A DNA stretch of 64,000 nt from Axinella damicornis (lineage: Eukaryota; Porifera; Demospongiae; Axinellida; Axinellidae), in the NCBI GenBank assembly GCA_963931865.1, contig OZ007514.1, forward strand, positions 4,518,084 to 4,582,083, in the 5' to 3' direction. Below the pieces are notes generated by a model. That model saw only the letters and a list, made by a program, of their open reading frames with translations. It was not told the DNA's origin and searched no databases. The position numbers and the translations under genes were made by a program. Shown here piece after piece: positions 22,280 through 32,996 of the stretch; within the stretch, counting starts at the first letter, position 1; each line of letters starts with the position of its first letter.

Positions 22280-22380
22280 AAAGTTGTCCCTAGGCCCTCT
22301 GAAGCCTTTTTGGTTTCTTGTTGGACCGATGAGAAGCCCGTCTACAGACGTCAATGGGGCTTAAAAGGTTAACAAGACCA
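22280..22380 (+). repeat. Dispersed repeat, agttgtccctaggccctctg family
   Basis: The string agttgtccctaggccctctg and the later gacgtcaatggggcttaaa recur in the same order at about 33973-34082 and 46340-46446. Not coding as far as I can see. Confidence 0.7.
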
Positions 22381-22448
22381 GTATGAAAATCAACCCTGTC
22401 CTTGGAGATACAGCATTCCTAAAGTGAGAGTCTACCTATCTGGCCAAG

Positions 22449-22494
22449 TGTGTGTGTATGTGTGTGTGTGTGTATGTGTGGTGGTGGTGGTGGT

Positions 22495-22533
<39 letters not shown>
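22449..22533 (+). repeat. (TG)n / (GGT)n followed by 39 G
   Basis: An alternating tgtgtgtatg tract turns into ggtggtggt and then an unbroken run of 39 G (22495-22533). Long enough to form G-quadruplexes; the run length may be unreliable in the assembly. Confidence 0.95.
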
Positions 22534-22535
<2 letters not shown>

Positions 22536-22910
22536 GTTTCAGGTAGTTTGTAGGTAGAAATGTGCATGTGCAAATACTATCCCAAACTAGAGTGTATTCA
22601 TAGAATACTTACCTCATGTGCTGTTTTGAACCCATTTTAGTTCAACAGTGATCATGATTTTGTATTTAAAATGCTTGAATATCTACAACCAGAATTATTC
22701 AGCACAAGAAATCACACCAATACGTACGAAAAGAACTAACAATGGATAGCACCAAATTAGTTGACTGAACTACTAGACCGGACTGAAAGTCCAGTGATTA
22801 ACTAAACACTACCTCAATCAATTAATTGAAAACCAATTAAATTCTCTTAACGTGACAGGTAGCTGTCAGAAGTCACTGACAAATTTGAGTGGAAGTTAGT
22901 GCCAGCAGGT

Positions 22911-23645
22911 TCAGGGAAAACTAAACACCTGGTGAAGTACAAGCCGGAGTGTTGCTGGATCATCTTGGCTAGGACTGGGTTTCACAACAGTGTGTACTTG
23001 ACCTCTTCCCAGCCAGCGGTTGTAAAGTTGAATCTCTTGAACGAGCCATCCTTCAACTGGCAATTGGCGTGTTGGAATCATTGACTGACCTTGGAATATT
23101 ATCGGCTGCTGGTCACACACATCATACAGGATTATGTAAACATGGTTCATAGTGTCACCTTCCTGTACTGGGAGCCCTTCCTCACCACCGTATATCCCAT
23201 GCAGCATCATATCACCATTGAAGTTCACTTCAAAGCCACCACCTGTAAAATTGAAACATTTTGAGTTGGTGTTTCCACTCACTAGCCAGCGGTTCGAAAC
23301 TGCTGTGAAGTTAGCAATGACCAAAGTAAAAAAAAAGGTAGCATTTCCAAGGACTCGCTGACCCAACTCATCAGGTTCCACATTCGAAAAATCAAGACCA
23401 AATTGCGTGTTGAAATGCTGAATTGCATTCTGCTTTTCTTGTTCTATTTCTGCATCCGTAAATCGCAGGGTTTCTCTGTAGAATATGTAATCCGGATCAG
23501 GTGCGATCACTTCAACAGGAATGGATATTTCTGATATTGCAGCAAACACAGCCTGAAATGGTGTGGGGCAGGTTTGTCCATGGGAAACAGTGCTGTGCAG
23601 CATAAGGCCCAAGAGGGTAGTCTGAATCCAAGTTGAGGTTAGCAT
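22911..23645 (-). CDS. Secreted protein of unknown family, paralogue A
   Basis: Intact 244-codon ORF starting MLTSTWIQTTLLGLMLHSTV, a signal peptide ending near VSHGQ. It aligns end to end with the + strand ORF at 37876-38613. Shared blocks: YRETLRFT-(D/E)-(A/E)-EI near residue 50, GLD(F/Y)SN(V/I)EPDELGQRVLGN near 85, and GGEEGL near 150, plus three conserved Cys (QTCP, SKCF, YDVC) and N-glycosylation sites. There is no transmembrane segment after the signal peptide. The start Met follows a splice-acceptor-like ttcag directly, as in the paralogue, so a 5' UTR intron or spliced leader is likely. I do not recognise the family and propose no function. An upstream in-frame ATG (23711) would add 22 residues, but the paralogue supports the inner start. 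Confidence 0.85.
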   Translation of the reverse strand: MLTSTWIQTTLLGLMLHSTVSHGQTCPTPFQAVFAAISEISIPVEVIAPDPDYIFYRETLRFTDAEIEQEKQNAIQHFNTQFGLDFSNVEPDELGQRVLGNATFFFTLVIANFTAVSNRWLVSGNTNSKCFNFTGGGFEVNFNGDMMLHGIYGGEEGLPVQEGDTMNHVYIILYDVCDQQPIIFQGQSMIPTRQLPVEGWLVQEIQLYNRWLGRGQVHTVVKPSPSQDDPATLRLVLHQVFSFP

Positions 23646-23789
23646 CTGAAGTTGATAAAATACAAATAATTGTTTGAAGAGCAACAGTGAGGCATTATTA
23701 AGAACATGCAAAGCATTCTGAACATACAGACGTAATTATGTACATGATTTGGAGACCATAAATCCATGACTGCAAATTTAAATTCTTCA

Positions 23790-23975
23790 TTGGTTGGTAA
23801 AGAGTTAACCTTAATGCAAATAATTATGGGCAAGATTTGCCAGAGGTCAATGTCAGCATCCTCATTTTCTGAATGGGCTTGTTGTTTCCAATGAAGCTTG
23901 TAGACACAGGGAACCTTGTCTTTTGCCAGCTTCCTCCGACCTGTGATTTCACAGCTAATGGTCCCACCATGCACT
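23790..23975 (-). pseudogene. HIRAN-like domain C-terminal fragment
   Basis: The minus strand reads HGGTISCEITGRRK and VPCVYKLHW. The (H/R)GG-x-I-x-C-x-(I/V)TG-(R/K)R(R/K) pattern followed by (I/V)PC-x-Y is the C-terminal half of HIRAN-type domains and complements the N-terminal half at 11132. The tail word VNSLPTNEEF recurs on the + strand at 25757 (VNSLPTNEGF). Lies just upstream of the secreted protein gene on the same strand. Confidence 0.45.
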
Positions 23976-24280
23976 ATGAAGTGCCAATAAGTAGAACTTT
24001 GAGAGAGCTTGCAAGGTACAATAGTTGCATCATTGACAATGCTCCTATCATTAGCCTGTGACCAGGCCCTCCCCTAGCCTCATTCCCAGGCCTCCGCCCA
24101 GCTTTTGTCACTTGCAGTCAGTAGCCTGATCCAGGTCACTTTAGTGCAACCTTCTTGGTACTCCCAGTTCTGTACCAACTGAGGTGCAAGTCATGCATGT
24201 GATACATCAGCAAAGAACACTCATTTCCTTATTAATTTATTGTCACCTTGCATGGGCATGCAGACCAACGAAAGTGCACA

Positions 24281-25010
24281 AAGTTAAACCACAACCATGT
24301 ACCTCTCCTTTTCTGCAGCCGCCTATGATTCTGCATGGCCAGTACTTACACGTGGTGTAAATTATGCGCAATGAATAACATAAACCAGGGCCACTGTACA
24401 CGCCCATACATTCCCAATCTGCTAATCAAGTATACAGATGTGAACAGAATAATTACTATGGATGTCTGATTTCACTCCTTTGTCAGACCCCTAAAATGCT
24501 GATACAAATCACTTTACATACCTCATTAATGAGGTAAACATCAAAGGAATTTCTCAGTATGTACAATGTACTAATGTGAATGTACCTATTGAGCCAAATG
24601 ACTTGCTGTCCTAGGGATGAGACATATTATAACAGAATTCATTCAAAGTTAAACCACAACCATGTACCTCTCCTTTTCTGCAGCCGCCTATGATTCTGCA
24701 TGGCCAGTACTTACACGTGGTGTAAATTATGCGCAATGAATAACGTAAACCAGGGCCACTGTACACGCCCATACATTCCCAATCTGCTAATCAAGTATAC
24801 AGATGTGAACAGAATAATTACTATGGATGTCTGATTTCACTCCTTTGTCAGACCCCTAAAATGCTGATACAAATCACTTTACATACCTCATTAATGAGGT
24901 AAACATCAAAGGAATTTCTCAGTATGTACAATGTACTAATGTGAATGTACCTATTGAGCCAAATGACTTGCTGTCCTAGGGATGAGACATATTATAACAG
25001 AATTCATTCA
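24281..25010. repeat. 365-bp direct tandem duplication
   Basis: 24281-24645 is repeated as 24646-25010, both starting aagttaaaccacaaccatgt and ending tataacagaattcattca. I see a single difference (aataacat versus aataacgt). Very recent duplication or an assembly duplication. No ORF. Confidence 0.95.
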
Positions 25011-26844
25011 TTAGCGATATCAGCTTATTTCTCAAACAAGTATATATAATTGGGGTACGTGAGCGTGAGCGAGTGAGCCCCACATAGTCATGGTGACTGA
25101 AGGAAATATCTGTCCATTTGTTTATCAGATACGACCGAGGCCATGTGGCATGCCGTATATATATATACACAAATCCTATTATAACATGCAGCTACGTATA
25201 CAGCTTACTCACGTTCTCCTCACACGTCCTGCATCCCCCTAGCATTGATCCATATACCAGGCCAATTTCTTACACCAATTTCTTTAGAATACGTTTTGAT
25301 GTGAGTACAAGTAAGGAGGGCTGGGACTGAATAATTGATTGATCAATTATTGATCGATTATGAACCGATTATTGAAAGTAAAACCTGATATCGATTAGTT
25401 GGAATAACTCATGAATGTGTCATCAATAGCAGCACATTTTGGTGAAAAATTGCTTAGGCACTTAAAATTCAGCCTGGTGGGTGGAGTGTTGGTGGTGCTC
25501 CTATTAATTATATGGCATTTGCTTCTGGTTACACCCACTGGTGATTAACCGATTAATCAATTGATAATTTTGATGCTGGCAATAGTCAATTTTGAAACTC
25601 CAGTCGATTCCCAGCCTATTAAGTCATAGCTTTGATACCATTCTAAATCTAGATTGATCCTGACTGTGCATTGATTCAGAACATTAGTTGCTACTGTAGC
25701 TAGTAAGTGTTTTACGAGGAACAGTACCAAGAGACCAGGAGTTGAATGATCGTGCAGTTAACTCTTTACCAACCAATGAAGGCTTTTGCGGTCATGGACT
25801 CATGGTCTCTCATAAGCTCATAAGAATTTATTTATATGGGGGGGTTAATATGAGGCGCTATATAAAGACATGCTTTTTTCCCCTTGTTATAGTTATATCA
25901 CGCCTAAGAGGGATGTATCCAATTTAATAAAACATGATTGTTGTAGTGTGATCAAAGTTACACAAGCAGGAGGAGCAGCGGTTGTTTTCATACTTAATAG
26001 ACCAAATTAAGGAAAACACCTTAGAGAACAATACTGATATGATGGCTATTATGATAGTGCCGGCCAAAATTACTAGTGCTTCCAGGCAGGAGCTTACGAG
26101 CGGCATACCGAATCTATGGAACGTGAAATGGAATGGAATGAAATGGAATGAAATGGAATGACGGAATAATAGTAGCTGGACCGAGCACGCACGTGCACGA
26201 ATAAGTAGCTGCAGGTAGCTGTAGAGAGAGTGCATGCTCTTACTTTTGAAGATAAGACTGTGGTAAGAGCCCCTCGAAGGAGTGTGCAGCGGTGTGATTT
26301 TCTTGGGGACATGCCACCGGGAGTTGTGAGAGAGCTCTTATTTTCGAAGTGACAAGACTTCTGTGGTACCTGGTGCAAGCCCATAAGACTTACATGTACC
26401 TCAAACGGTGTTGCATTCTTTGGGGACATCCTACCGGCCTGTCGAGAAAGTTTAGAGCTCTTGACAGTGACTTTTGGCAGATTTTGTGCAGCTACAGTCA
26501 TGATTGCCCCCTCCCTCTGTGTTGCACGTATGTGACCAAAAAGAGTGGCCAGAGGAATCTGATGGTTTGCTCCAGGGTGATGGTGATGGGAGAGTGTTGT
26601 CATGTCGGGGGGTGCCCGTGCCTCGGCGTATTCACTGCATGGTCCTCATGATCATGACATGATAGCTAGCTATAGGTTAAAGCCCATTGGATGAGACATG
26701 ACATGATCTGATGTGTGCTTGTGTTGCATTATGTGTTTGCTGTTGCAATTATTCTCTCTGCTCGACTGAGCTCCAGTCGGCTCTATTATCTATGGCTCTA
26801 GCTATGTCAATCGTGGTTTGGGAGAATTTTACACTGTTTGGAAA
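25011..26844. other. Gene-poor stretch
   Basis: Contains a solo end of the ggggcgagcc family at about 25054-25092 (gagcgtgagcgagtgagccc), a region rich in ttgat/atcaat words at 25330-25575, and gaatggaatgaaatggaatg at 26130-26160. Around 26270-26470 the words cttggggacatgccaccggg and ctttggggacatcctaccgg suggest a decayed internal repeat of about 130 bp. No gene recognised. Confidence 0.5.
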
Positions 26845-26849
26845 CTCAT

Positions 26850-26994
26850 CCCTTATATTAAGGGGAAAAACTGTGTACCCCCCACACAAAATGTTCCCTT
26901 ATTATTAAGGGAAAAAACTGTGTACCCCCCACACAAAATGTTCCCTTAATAATAAGGGACAAAACTGTGTGTGTGTGTGTATGTGTGTGTGTGT

Positions 26995-27034
<40 letters not shown>

Positions 27035-27085
27035 CAGTTTTCCCTTATCATTAAGGGAAAATATTGTGTATCCCCCCCCACATAT
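26850..27085. repeat. Repeats around a (TG)n + 36 G tract
   Basis: Copies of tcccttattattaagggaaa with aactgtgtaccccccacaca occur at 26860, 26895 and 26942. Then comes (GT)n, a run of 36 G (26995-27030), and an inverted copy cacacagttttcccttatca. The whole is a fold-back whose loop is the G run. Confidence 0.85.
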
Positions 27086-27135
27086 TATGGTATAGTCAGT
27101 AGAATCTGCATAGTAAGTTCACATCAACAAACACA

Positions 27136-27913
27136 TTATAAATGGCATGAAGGACAACTCCACTTTGTACAAAGCTCTGTACAACTGTCCACATCGATGC
27201 ATATTCCCACGTGGTACCACTCTTTGCATCTCGCACACTCGATCATTTTGCAGCCTGATTTCTTTGGCATGTGACAAGTGCAGTATATAGGGACTGTGTA
27301 GGTTGCTTTTATTTTCTTCAGCATCCGACGGGATTTTCGGACAGGGAATGACTCCGCTTCCCTTGCTTCAAGGCATTTTATAAGGTGGGGCCTCATCTCT
27401 TTATGCTCAAACATGAGGCTTCCTGGCTCCTCCCCATGCGCTAGTGCAGTAGCTGAAGCCAATGCAAACAAACCACAATCTGCACTCCCTGTTTGCATCA
27501 CCATGTCAATATACCTGAGTGGGAAGAAAGATTGAACTCTGTTTGTAATGCACTCACATCGGCATGTTCATTTGTAATGCATAAACACAGCCACATTTAT
27601 GGATGTACCTCAAGGTAATGGTGTTGAGAGGCGTTGCTAGCAGTGCTGCAATCTGCCACTTGAGGTCGCAAGTAGGGGCTGGCGGCATGCTGTCAAAAAT
27701 GTCTACTTCTCCAGGAGTGCAACCAATAGTTGATATAGCCACCCAATGACTAGAGCCGGTGTGGAGGACTTGGACAAACTCGCTTGCCTCAATCTCAAAT
27801 GCAAGAGTGAGGCCCAGAGAGACATCTTGGAGGCCAGACAGATGAGGGAATTGTTGCTTTAGCAATGTTTGAAAGGCAGTAACAAGGTCACCAGTAAGCC
27901 ATTTTCCCCCCAA
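27136..27913 (-). CDS. Ulp1-like (C48) cysteine peptidase with C-terminal PHD finger, probably transposon-derived
   Basis: Two exons on the minus strand: down to 27558, then 27514-27136, separated by a 43-nt intron (gtgagtg...actcag). The join keeps frame (LQMNMPM-YIDMVMQTG). Catalytic-type motifs of the C48 fold are present: HWVAIST (His), VDIFDSM (Asp) and TGSADCGLFALA (Cys). The PHD-type zinc finger follows (C-x-C ... C-x-x-C-x-x-W-Y-H-x(4)-C), ending WSCPSC-HL and stop. Peptidases of this kind with PHD fingers are common as transposon passengers in sponges. At the N-terminal side the reading LQPWVANLTQDERRLV continues only after a one-base shift at a run of six G (27905-27910), so the gene is 5'-broken or that run is miscounted. 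SUMO-protease activity is not implied. Confidence 0.75.
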
Positions 27914-27974
27914 TTACTAGCCTTCGTTCATCCTGTGTCAGATTAGCCACCCATGGCTGTAGCAGGTGGTCTTC

Positions 27975-28174
27975 TTCTGGCGGCCGACTGCACAACAAAA
28001 GCGCTTGTATCTCCACCACCAAGGTGATTTTCAGCACTAAAATTGTACGGTTTGGTCACTTCATGATAGTGATCATGAAGATGTATATAGTCAGAATCTT
28101 TGTATGCCATTCCTATCACTCGAACGAATTATTTACATTATTTACGCGGCACAATTTTTCCCCTACCAGGAGTG
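27975..28174 (+). repeat. Dispersed repeat: ccaccaccaaggtga ... ctaccaggagtgtaa
   Basis: Starts gcttgtatctccaccaccaa, passes tagtcagaatctttgta and ends cgcggcacaatttttcccct plus accaggagtgtaa. The same order of blocks is at 58566-58705, 59383 and 60660-60855, with solo ends at 9066, 37290 and 61031. Probably one end of an uncharacterised transposon family. Here it abuts the 5' side of the Ulp1-PHD gene in divergent orientation. Confidence 0.75.
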
Positions 28175-28597
28175 TAATGTTGTGGCTTGATGAAAGTTCT
28201 ACCACAGTGTGTGGGTGTTCCTTTGATGTACCACGGAGGATAAATCTGTTATCCTTAGCTGCTGAAACCTTACTGAAGTAACTGAGTTACAGTTGATTAA
28301 GCTTTAACTAATAGTCTGTGAAAGCCGTACAATGCAAAGAGCCATATACACAATGCCAAAACATGATCAACATGCAAGTTCCAATATGGCAAAAACAAGA
28401 TCAAAATACAAGTTCCAATGCCAAAACAAGATCCAATTCACTTTCCAAAGTTAAATACAAAAGTGGGAGAAGAACCAGGACCATTGGTAAAGTTCATAGG
28501 CATAACAGACTGCATTAGGGCTGGTACACTATTTCACTTATTCTCTGTAGGACCCATCCATTTTAGCCTTTTTGGCCATGGAAGGTTGTAAAATGTT

Positions 28598-28822
28598 TCA
28601 GACTTGCAATGCATGTGATTTAGTAGGACACTTGTAAGCACGAACAGCATCACTGCGGTGACCAGTCTGGAGTTTGATCAACTGTTCATCAACATTTTCC
28701 TCAAACAACCATGTTGCGTATGTAACTTTTCCAGAATGATTGGTAAAACGTCCATTCAAACCTGCCTGCTTAAGCTTGCAGAACTCAGGAACAATCTTCT
28801 CTAGGGTGTGAATTCCAACCAC
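28598..28822 (-). pseudogene. Tyrosine-recombinase C-terminal fragment (Crypton/DUF3504-like)
   Basis: The minus strand encodes GLNGRFTNHSGKVTYATWLF, then NVDEQLIKLQTGHRS, then VRAYK. The order NHS ... GHRS ... Y matches the C-terminal catalytic part of DUF3504/Crypton-type tyrosine recombinases (His, GH-x-x, nucleophile Tyr). The usual Arg after the first His is replaced here by GKV. Only about 75 codons remain, so it is a fragment. Confidence 0.6.
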
Positions 28823-29792
28823 TTGGGATGAGAACCTTGGAGGTAACCCAGACAGTGCTCGTCGATAGAAGGCTCCTTTTTATGGATCAAACTGAGGTAA
28901 AGCTGAGAACATCCCACTACGCATCTATCACCGAGTTAGGCTTTGCATGGATCCGCAAATCCTTTGGAGTGACCTATCGGTGCTTCAAGCCTCCCTGGTG
29001 GTTTTTGGATGACCGCCCTTTGTATATCAGGTAGGTTCCTATCTCATCCTCTTCAATTTGTACTGACTGACGTCACAGTTTGGGCGCTCATCACACACAG
29101 GCTTGAAGACCGTAAAACTTGCAGTTGTAATATTTCGCAAACCAAAAGCAGTGTCTCGGCTGAATATCTTCTTATCCGCCACAGAGTCTCTTCCATGTCC
29201 TTGGTCTGAGGATCCGCTGACTGTTTTTCAACACCAACCCCTACAGAAGTAAGTTCCTTCATCCTGGCGTCCAGGGAATTTGCAAATGATCGAATTCAGA
29301 CAGGCTGCTGCTTCAAGTCTAGTCACATAATCTCACATTTAGCTACCTTTACACGTCGAGAGTGAGACGTTCACGGATGACACGGAAACCACAAAGCAGT
29401 GAGTGCAGCGCAAAAGCATGAAGGCGCTACGAGAGCCCATCTAGATAACTGAGAAATGATACATCTTACATTTTTTCCTGGATCCGCCCCTGAGCTGAAC
29501 AGTCTCCTTGATGCAGCATGCAGTCTCATCCAGTGCAGTTCAAGCCCTGTTACGCGAACATTTACGCTTACATTATTATACTAGATCGTCTAGCTGTACA
29601 AAATGGGAAGGCCTGGGAACGAGAAAATGCAGTTTGTGCAAACCAGCGTTGACTACACGTGCGTACTGCAAGCGGAGCTAGTGCTGGGCGAACGCTTCAG
29701 AACACAGTGACAACGAAGTAATTTATATTCGTACCAGAACAGACAGCTATAGTGTGGTGCTCACACAGGCTCCCCCCGATGTAGCTATAGCT
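28823..29792. other. No gene recognised
   Basis: Includes a lone ctggatccgcccctgagc end at about 29478-29495, related to the element at 49141, and a lone ggcctgggaacgaga end near 29609. No supported coding exon. Confidence 0.5.
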
Positions 29793-30176
29793 TAGTCTCG
29801 GAACCAGACCCTTTGTGCGGGGGAGGAGGAAAGGGTCTGGGCACGTTCCTACATTCGAGTTGTCCTCACGGAACGTAATTATGCGTGGTAATTAGCGATC
29901 AACTGCGATACCACGCGTACGATCACAGTCGACCTGCTTGTTGCTCTCCTCGACTTTTGTCAGTCACTCGCGGGTAACGCGGTACGGCACAGCGATTCGC
30001 CATGTCTAGTCACTGGCGACACAGAAAGCCTGGAGAAAAATCATTTCCCTGACGTCATTCGCAATCAACGCTTCTGATTCGTTAGGTCAACATTCCGACC
30101 TGGGGACAACTCGAATGTAAGATGGTGCCCAGACCCTTTCCTCCTCCCCCGCACGAAGGGTCTGGTTCCGAGACTA
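29793..30176. mobile_element. Long-TIR MITE (tagtctcggaaccag family) with 9-bp TSD
   Basis: Left tagtctcggaaccagaccct and right agggtctggttccgagacta are inverted, arms over 50 bp. Flanked by the exact 9-bp repeat gctatagct (29784-29792, 30177-30185). Same target-size signature as the tagcctcg family but different ends. Confidence 0.88.
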
Positions 30177-30323
30177 GCTATAGCTATACCTATGGCCCTA
30201 TTTTAGTTTCAGTTGCACTTTACTCACTTACAGTCAACTGCAGTCAGTTTCAACTCTTGCTCGATCCCCAGCAGCAAACTGTGGCACAAAATCAGCCGGC
30301 AGCTGCAGAGTGCGGTAGATACC

Positions 30324-30563
30324 TAGCCTCGTTCCTAGTCTAACAAGCTAGCCCTTCGCTTTCTCCAGCGCTCGATCGCTTTCAGTATGCGCGCGCGTCA
30401 CGTGAGTCGATCCGTGCTGGGGAAAATTCGAGGGGCTAGCCCGCTAGACTAGCCTCGTTCCCAGGCCATCGCCCAGCTTTTCGTCGCTTGCAGTACCATA
30501 GATAATAAACTACGAAACTATCTATGGCAGTACAAGCTGGGCGTGGGACTGGGAACGAGGCTA
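30324..30563. mobile_element. Long-TIR MITE with a second MITE nested inside
   Basis: Outer element: tagcctcgttcc ... ctgggaacgaggcta with 9-bp duplication gtagatacc (30315-30323, 30564-30572). The inner insertion (about 30336-30448) begins tagtctaacaagctagccc and ends gggctagcccgctagacta. It duplicates the host sequence gcctcgttcc on both sides, so it landed in the outer element's left terminus. Confidence 0.85.
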
Positions 30564-31003
30564 GTAGATACCGTAAATATTTATTTGCCACGGTCACATC
30601 ACGTGATCCCTCAAAACACGTGCGGTGATCGGTTTTGCGCGGCTAACTTTGCAGTCTTCCTGCGAGCCCCCAGCGAAGGAGTTGGTTCCTACTTATCGCT
30701 TTTCAAGAAGCTAAACTACTGACAATCAACATGGCTGTGCGTTGGAGAGCTTAATGATCGAGGTTTTTGGTGAAACGACGGCAATTGCCCACGTCGTCTA
30801 CAAGAACTATCTGTAAGTCGTCTAAAAGAAGCAGCGCCAGCCGCCCTGGAGTCCCAGCACAGAAAGGATCTGTACACCAGGTGAACCACTAATACCTATA
30901 GAAGTGATAGCGTGAATAACAGCCTTTTGCTGGCATGGGAATTGGGTTTGGGACACCCAAGTATCATTACCCCGTGCGCATGCGCAGCAAGGGGTAGAGT
31001 AAT

Positions 31004-31238
31004 GGGCTATTCCATTAATAAAGGATACACCCCCTATTGACGAGTTAGGTATTTGCGTACCCCGGGACAGAAAATGCGCCTTCTACACCGTGCGACAGAC
31101 GTTAGTATACGGAAATATGCGGAAAATTACGGAAAATTTACGGAGGTTTACAAGAGAATACGGAAACTCGGCGAATCCCCGTTGGACAAATTAGTTACTC
31201 GTCAATAGGGGGTGTATCCCTATTTAATGGAATAGCCC
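31004..31238. mobile_element. MITE with ~42-bp TIRs
   Basis: Left gggctattccattaataaag plus gatacaccccctattgacga; right is the complement tcgtcaatagggggtgtatc plus taatggaatagccc. The interior has repeated acggaaa words. No clear target duplication. Confidence 0.8.
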
Positions 31239-31945
31239 AATCGGTTTGTCTGTCAGTCTGTCCATAGTCCAAGCGCGGTTTGAGCAGTGAAGGCGTTGTT
31301 GAAGGCTTATTTCAGGATAGAAGTGTCAGAATTCAGAAAATACTAGCGTCTACATAACTCACAGACCAGAGATCTACTCGAGAGGCTGAGAAAAGCTGCG
31401 TGAAAGTCGTGCTTCTAATTTATACAACTTGACCACACCCAATTTCTAACATTACTGCCCCAACTTACGGTATCTCATTCTACATATGTACATGCTGACA
31501 TCGCTGGCCTAGCTAGTGTGTATAATATCCATGAGCTAGCTGTATGCTGTATGAATAGGCCTATAGCTAGCTGTCAAGTCAAAGTTGCGCACGGGGTACG
31601 TGCTCTGCTGAGCACCTCTAGTTTACTAACCATTTTACTCTCCAGGCATACAACTACATGTACCAAAATAGTCATCAGTTTCATTATTTTAGGCTTCACT
31701 GCTGTGCTTTGTATCAATGTTACTTCCTTCTGACTCTTCTTTTATTTCAACTCCTTCCCCTATCAGGAGTGACTGTTCCATATCACCCTGAAAGTTGAGC
31801 ACTGCAGCTGCAGGTACGTCTGTGGTTAGAGTTTGTGTGACTGTTGTGTATATGTTGTCACAATAGATACACTGACGTCCTGGACCACTGGATTGCCCAC
31901 TGTCTGCACACACATTGCTTTGTCTTGCTGGAGTTCCTTTTACAT

Positions 31946-32977
31946 TTGCACCCTCAGGTCAGCTTGCTTACTTTCCTTCTGAAGGCCATGATGTGATCAT
32001 TAGTGTCCCACTGAAAACTGTACCCCTCCCCTCGTTTGATGTTTTGTCCACCCATGGTTTTCTGGTACCATTGTCTCCCGTTGATACCCCCCCCCCCCCC
32101 ATTTTGTACACTACATCCAGCTGGGGAGGGGGCGTATTTTCGCACATGCAATTAGTCTCGACTATACGCCCCCTCAAAATGTTTTGCTACGTACACAAAC
32201 TATTATGACAATCATGTCACAGTTGCAAAAGTACTAACGATCACCAGTACTGTTCGTGGTCATCATGCGTGGTCTCCCTATATCAGTGAGAACAGCTGCT
32301 ACTTCAACTCGAGGGCCATAACATTCACAAAGACTTCGCTGTAGCCATCCTCGAGAACAGCAATACTGTCGGTCGTGTACCATAGGACATTTCCTGCAGA
32401 AGAGTGGCAGTGAGATGACTTGTATCGTCAACGTCAACGGTGACTATTCTGATCTGAGTGCTAGAGACGATCTGAAATTGCGCATGTGTAATTTATATTT
32501 TCCAGAAGACACTCACCAGGGGAGGGGGCATTATAATGAGTCAAACTACCCTGTGCAAGAACTTGGGCGGAAGGGGGGGGGGGTATTAGCGGGACACTAT
32601 ACGGTAGTAGCATGTCAATGTGGTTTGAGCCTGCCTGTTGCCACATGTAAACTATCCAGACTGTCCTCAGCTAGCCTCGTTCCCAGGCCTGCTTGCCGCT
32701 TTCGGTTACACGAAAGAACGCGAAGGGCCTGGTATGTTTCCTCACATGTGTGACGTTGAGGGGTAGAAAGGACTTAATTGACGTGGGCGATCTGGGGCTC
32801 AGAACAGCAAGAAGAGCTGAGGCACCAGGTAACTTAGCACGTGTATCTGGCTAGTGGAGGCCGACTGTCATACACACTAAGCGTTGAAGTGTAGTTGGTT
32901 GAGCAATACCCAAAACTTCGCTTTTTCATTCTGGCCATTTTGGCCATTTGTCGATTACATAATGCTCACGTGAGGAA
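31946..32977. repeat. Segmental duplication, copy A
   Basis: Nearly identical to 34539-35601; offset about 2593 bp. Both begin ttgcaccctcaggtcagctt and both run up to ataatgctcacgtgagga. Copy A ends inside the MITE that is complete in copy A', because the deaminase fragment joins it at 32977. Homopolymers differ (14 C here versus 24 C; 9 G versus 28 G). Confidence 0.93.
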
Positions 32978-32996
32978 CTTTGTACTCGTTTCTAAG

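Noticed and set aside
26094..26603. 169-codon minus-strand ORF
   Set aside because: No recognisable domain, low-complexity parts, covers a decayed internal repeat; not supported as a gene.
31689..31913. 74-codon minus-strand ORF with Cys pair and acidic tail
   Set aside because: Possible exon, but no homologue recognised and no supporting neighbours.
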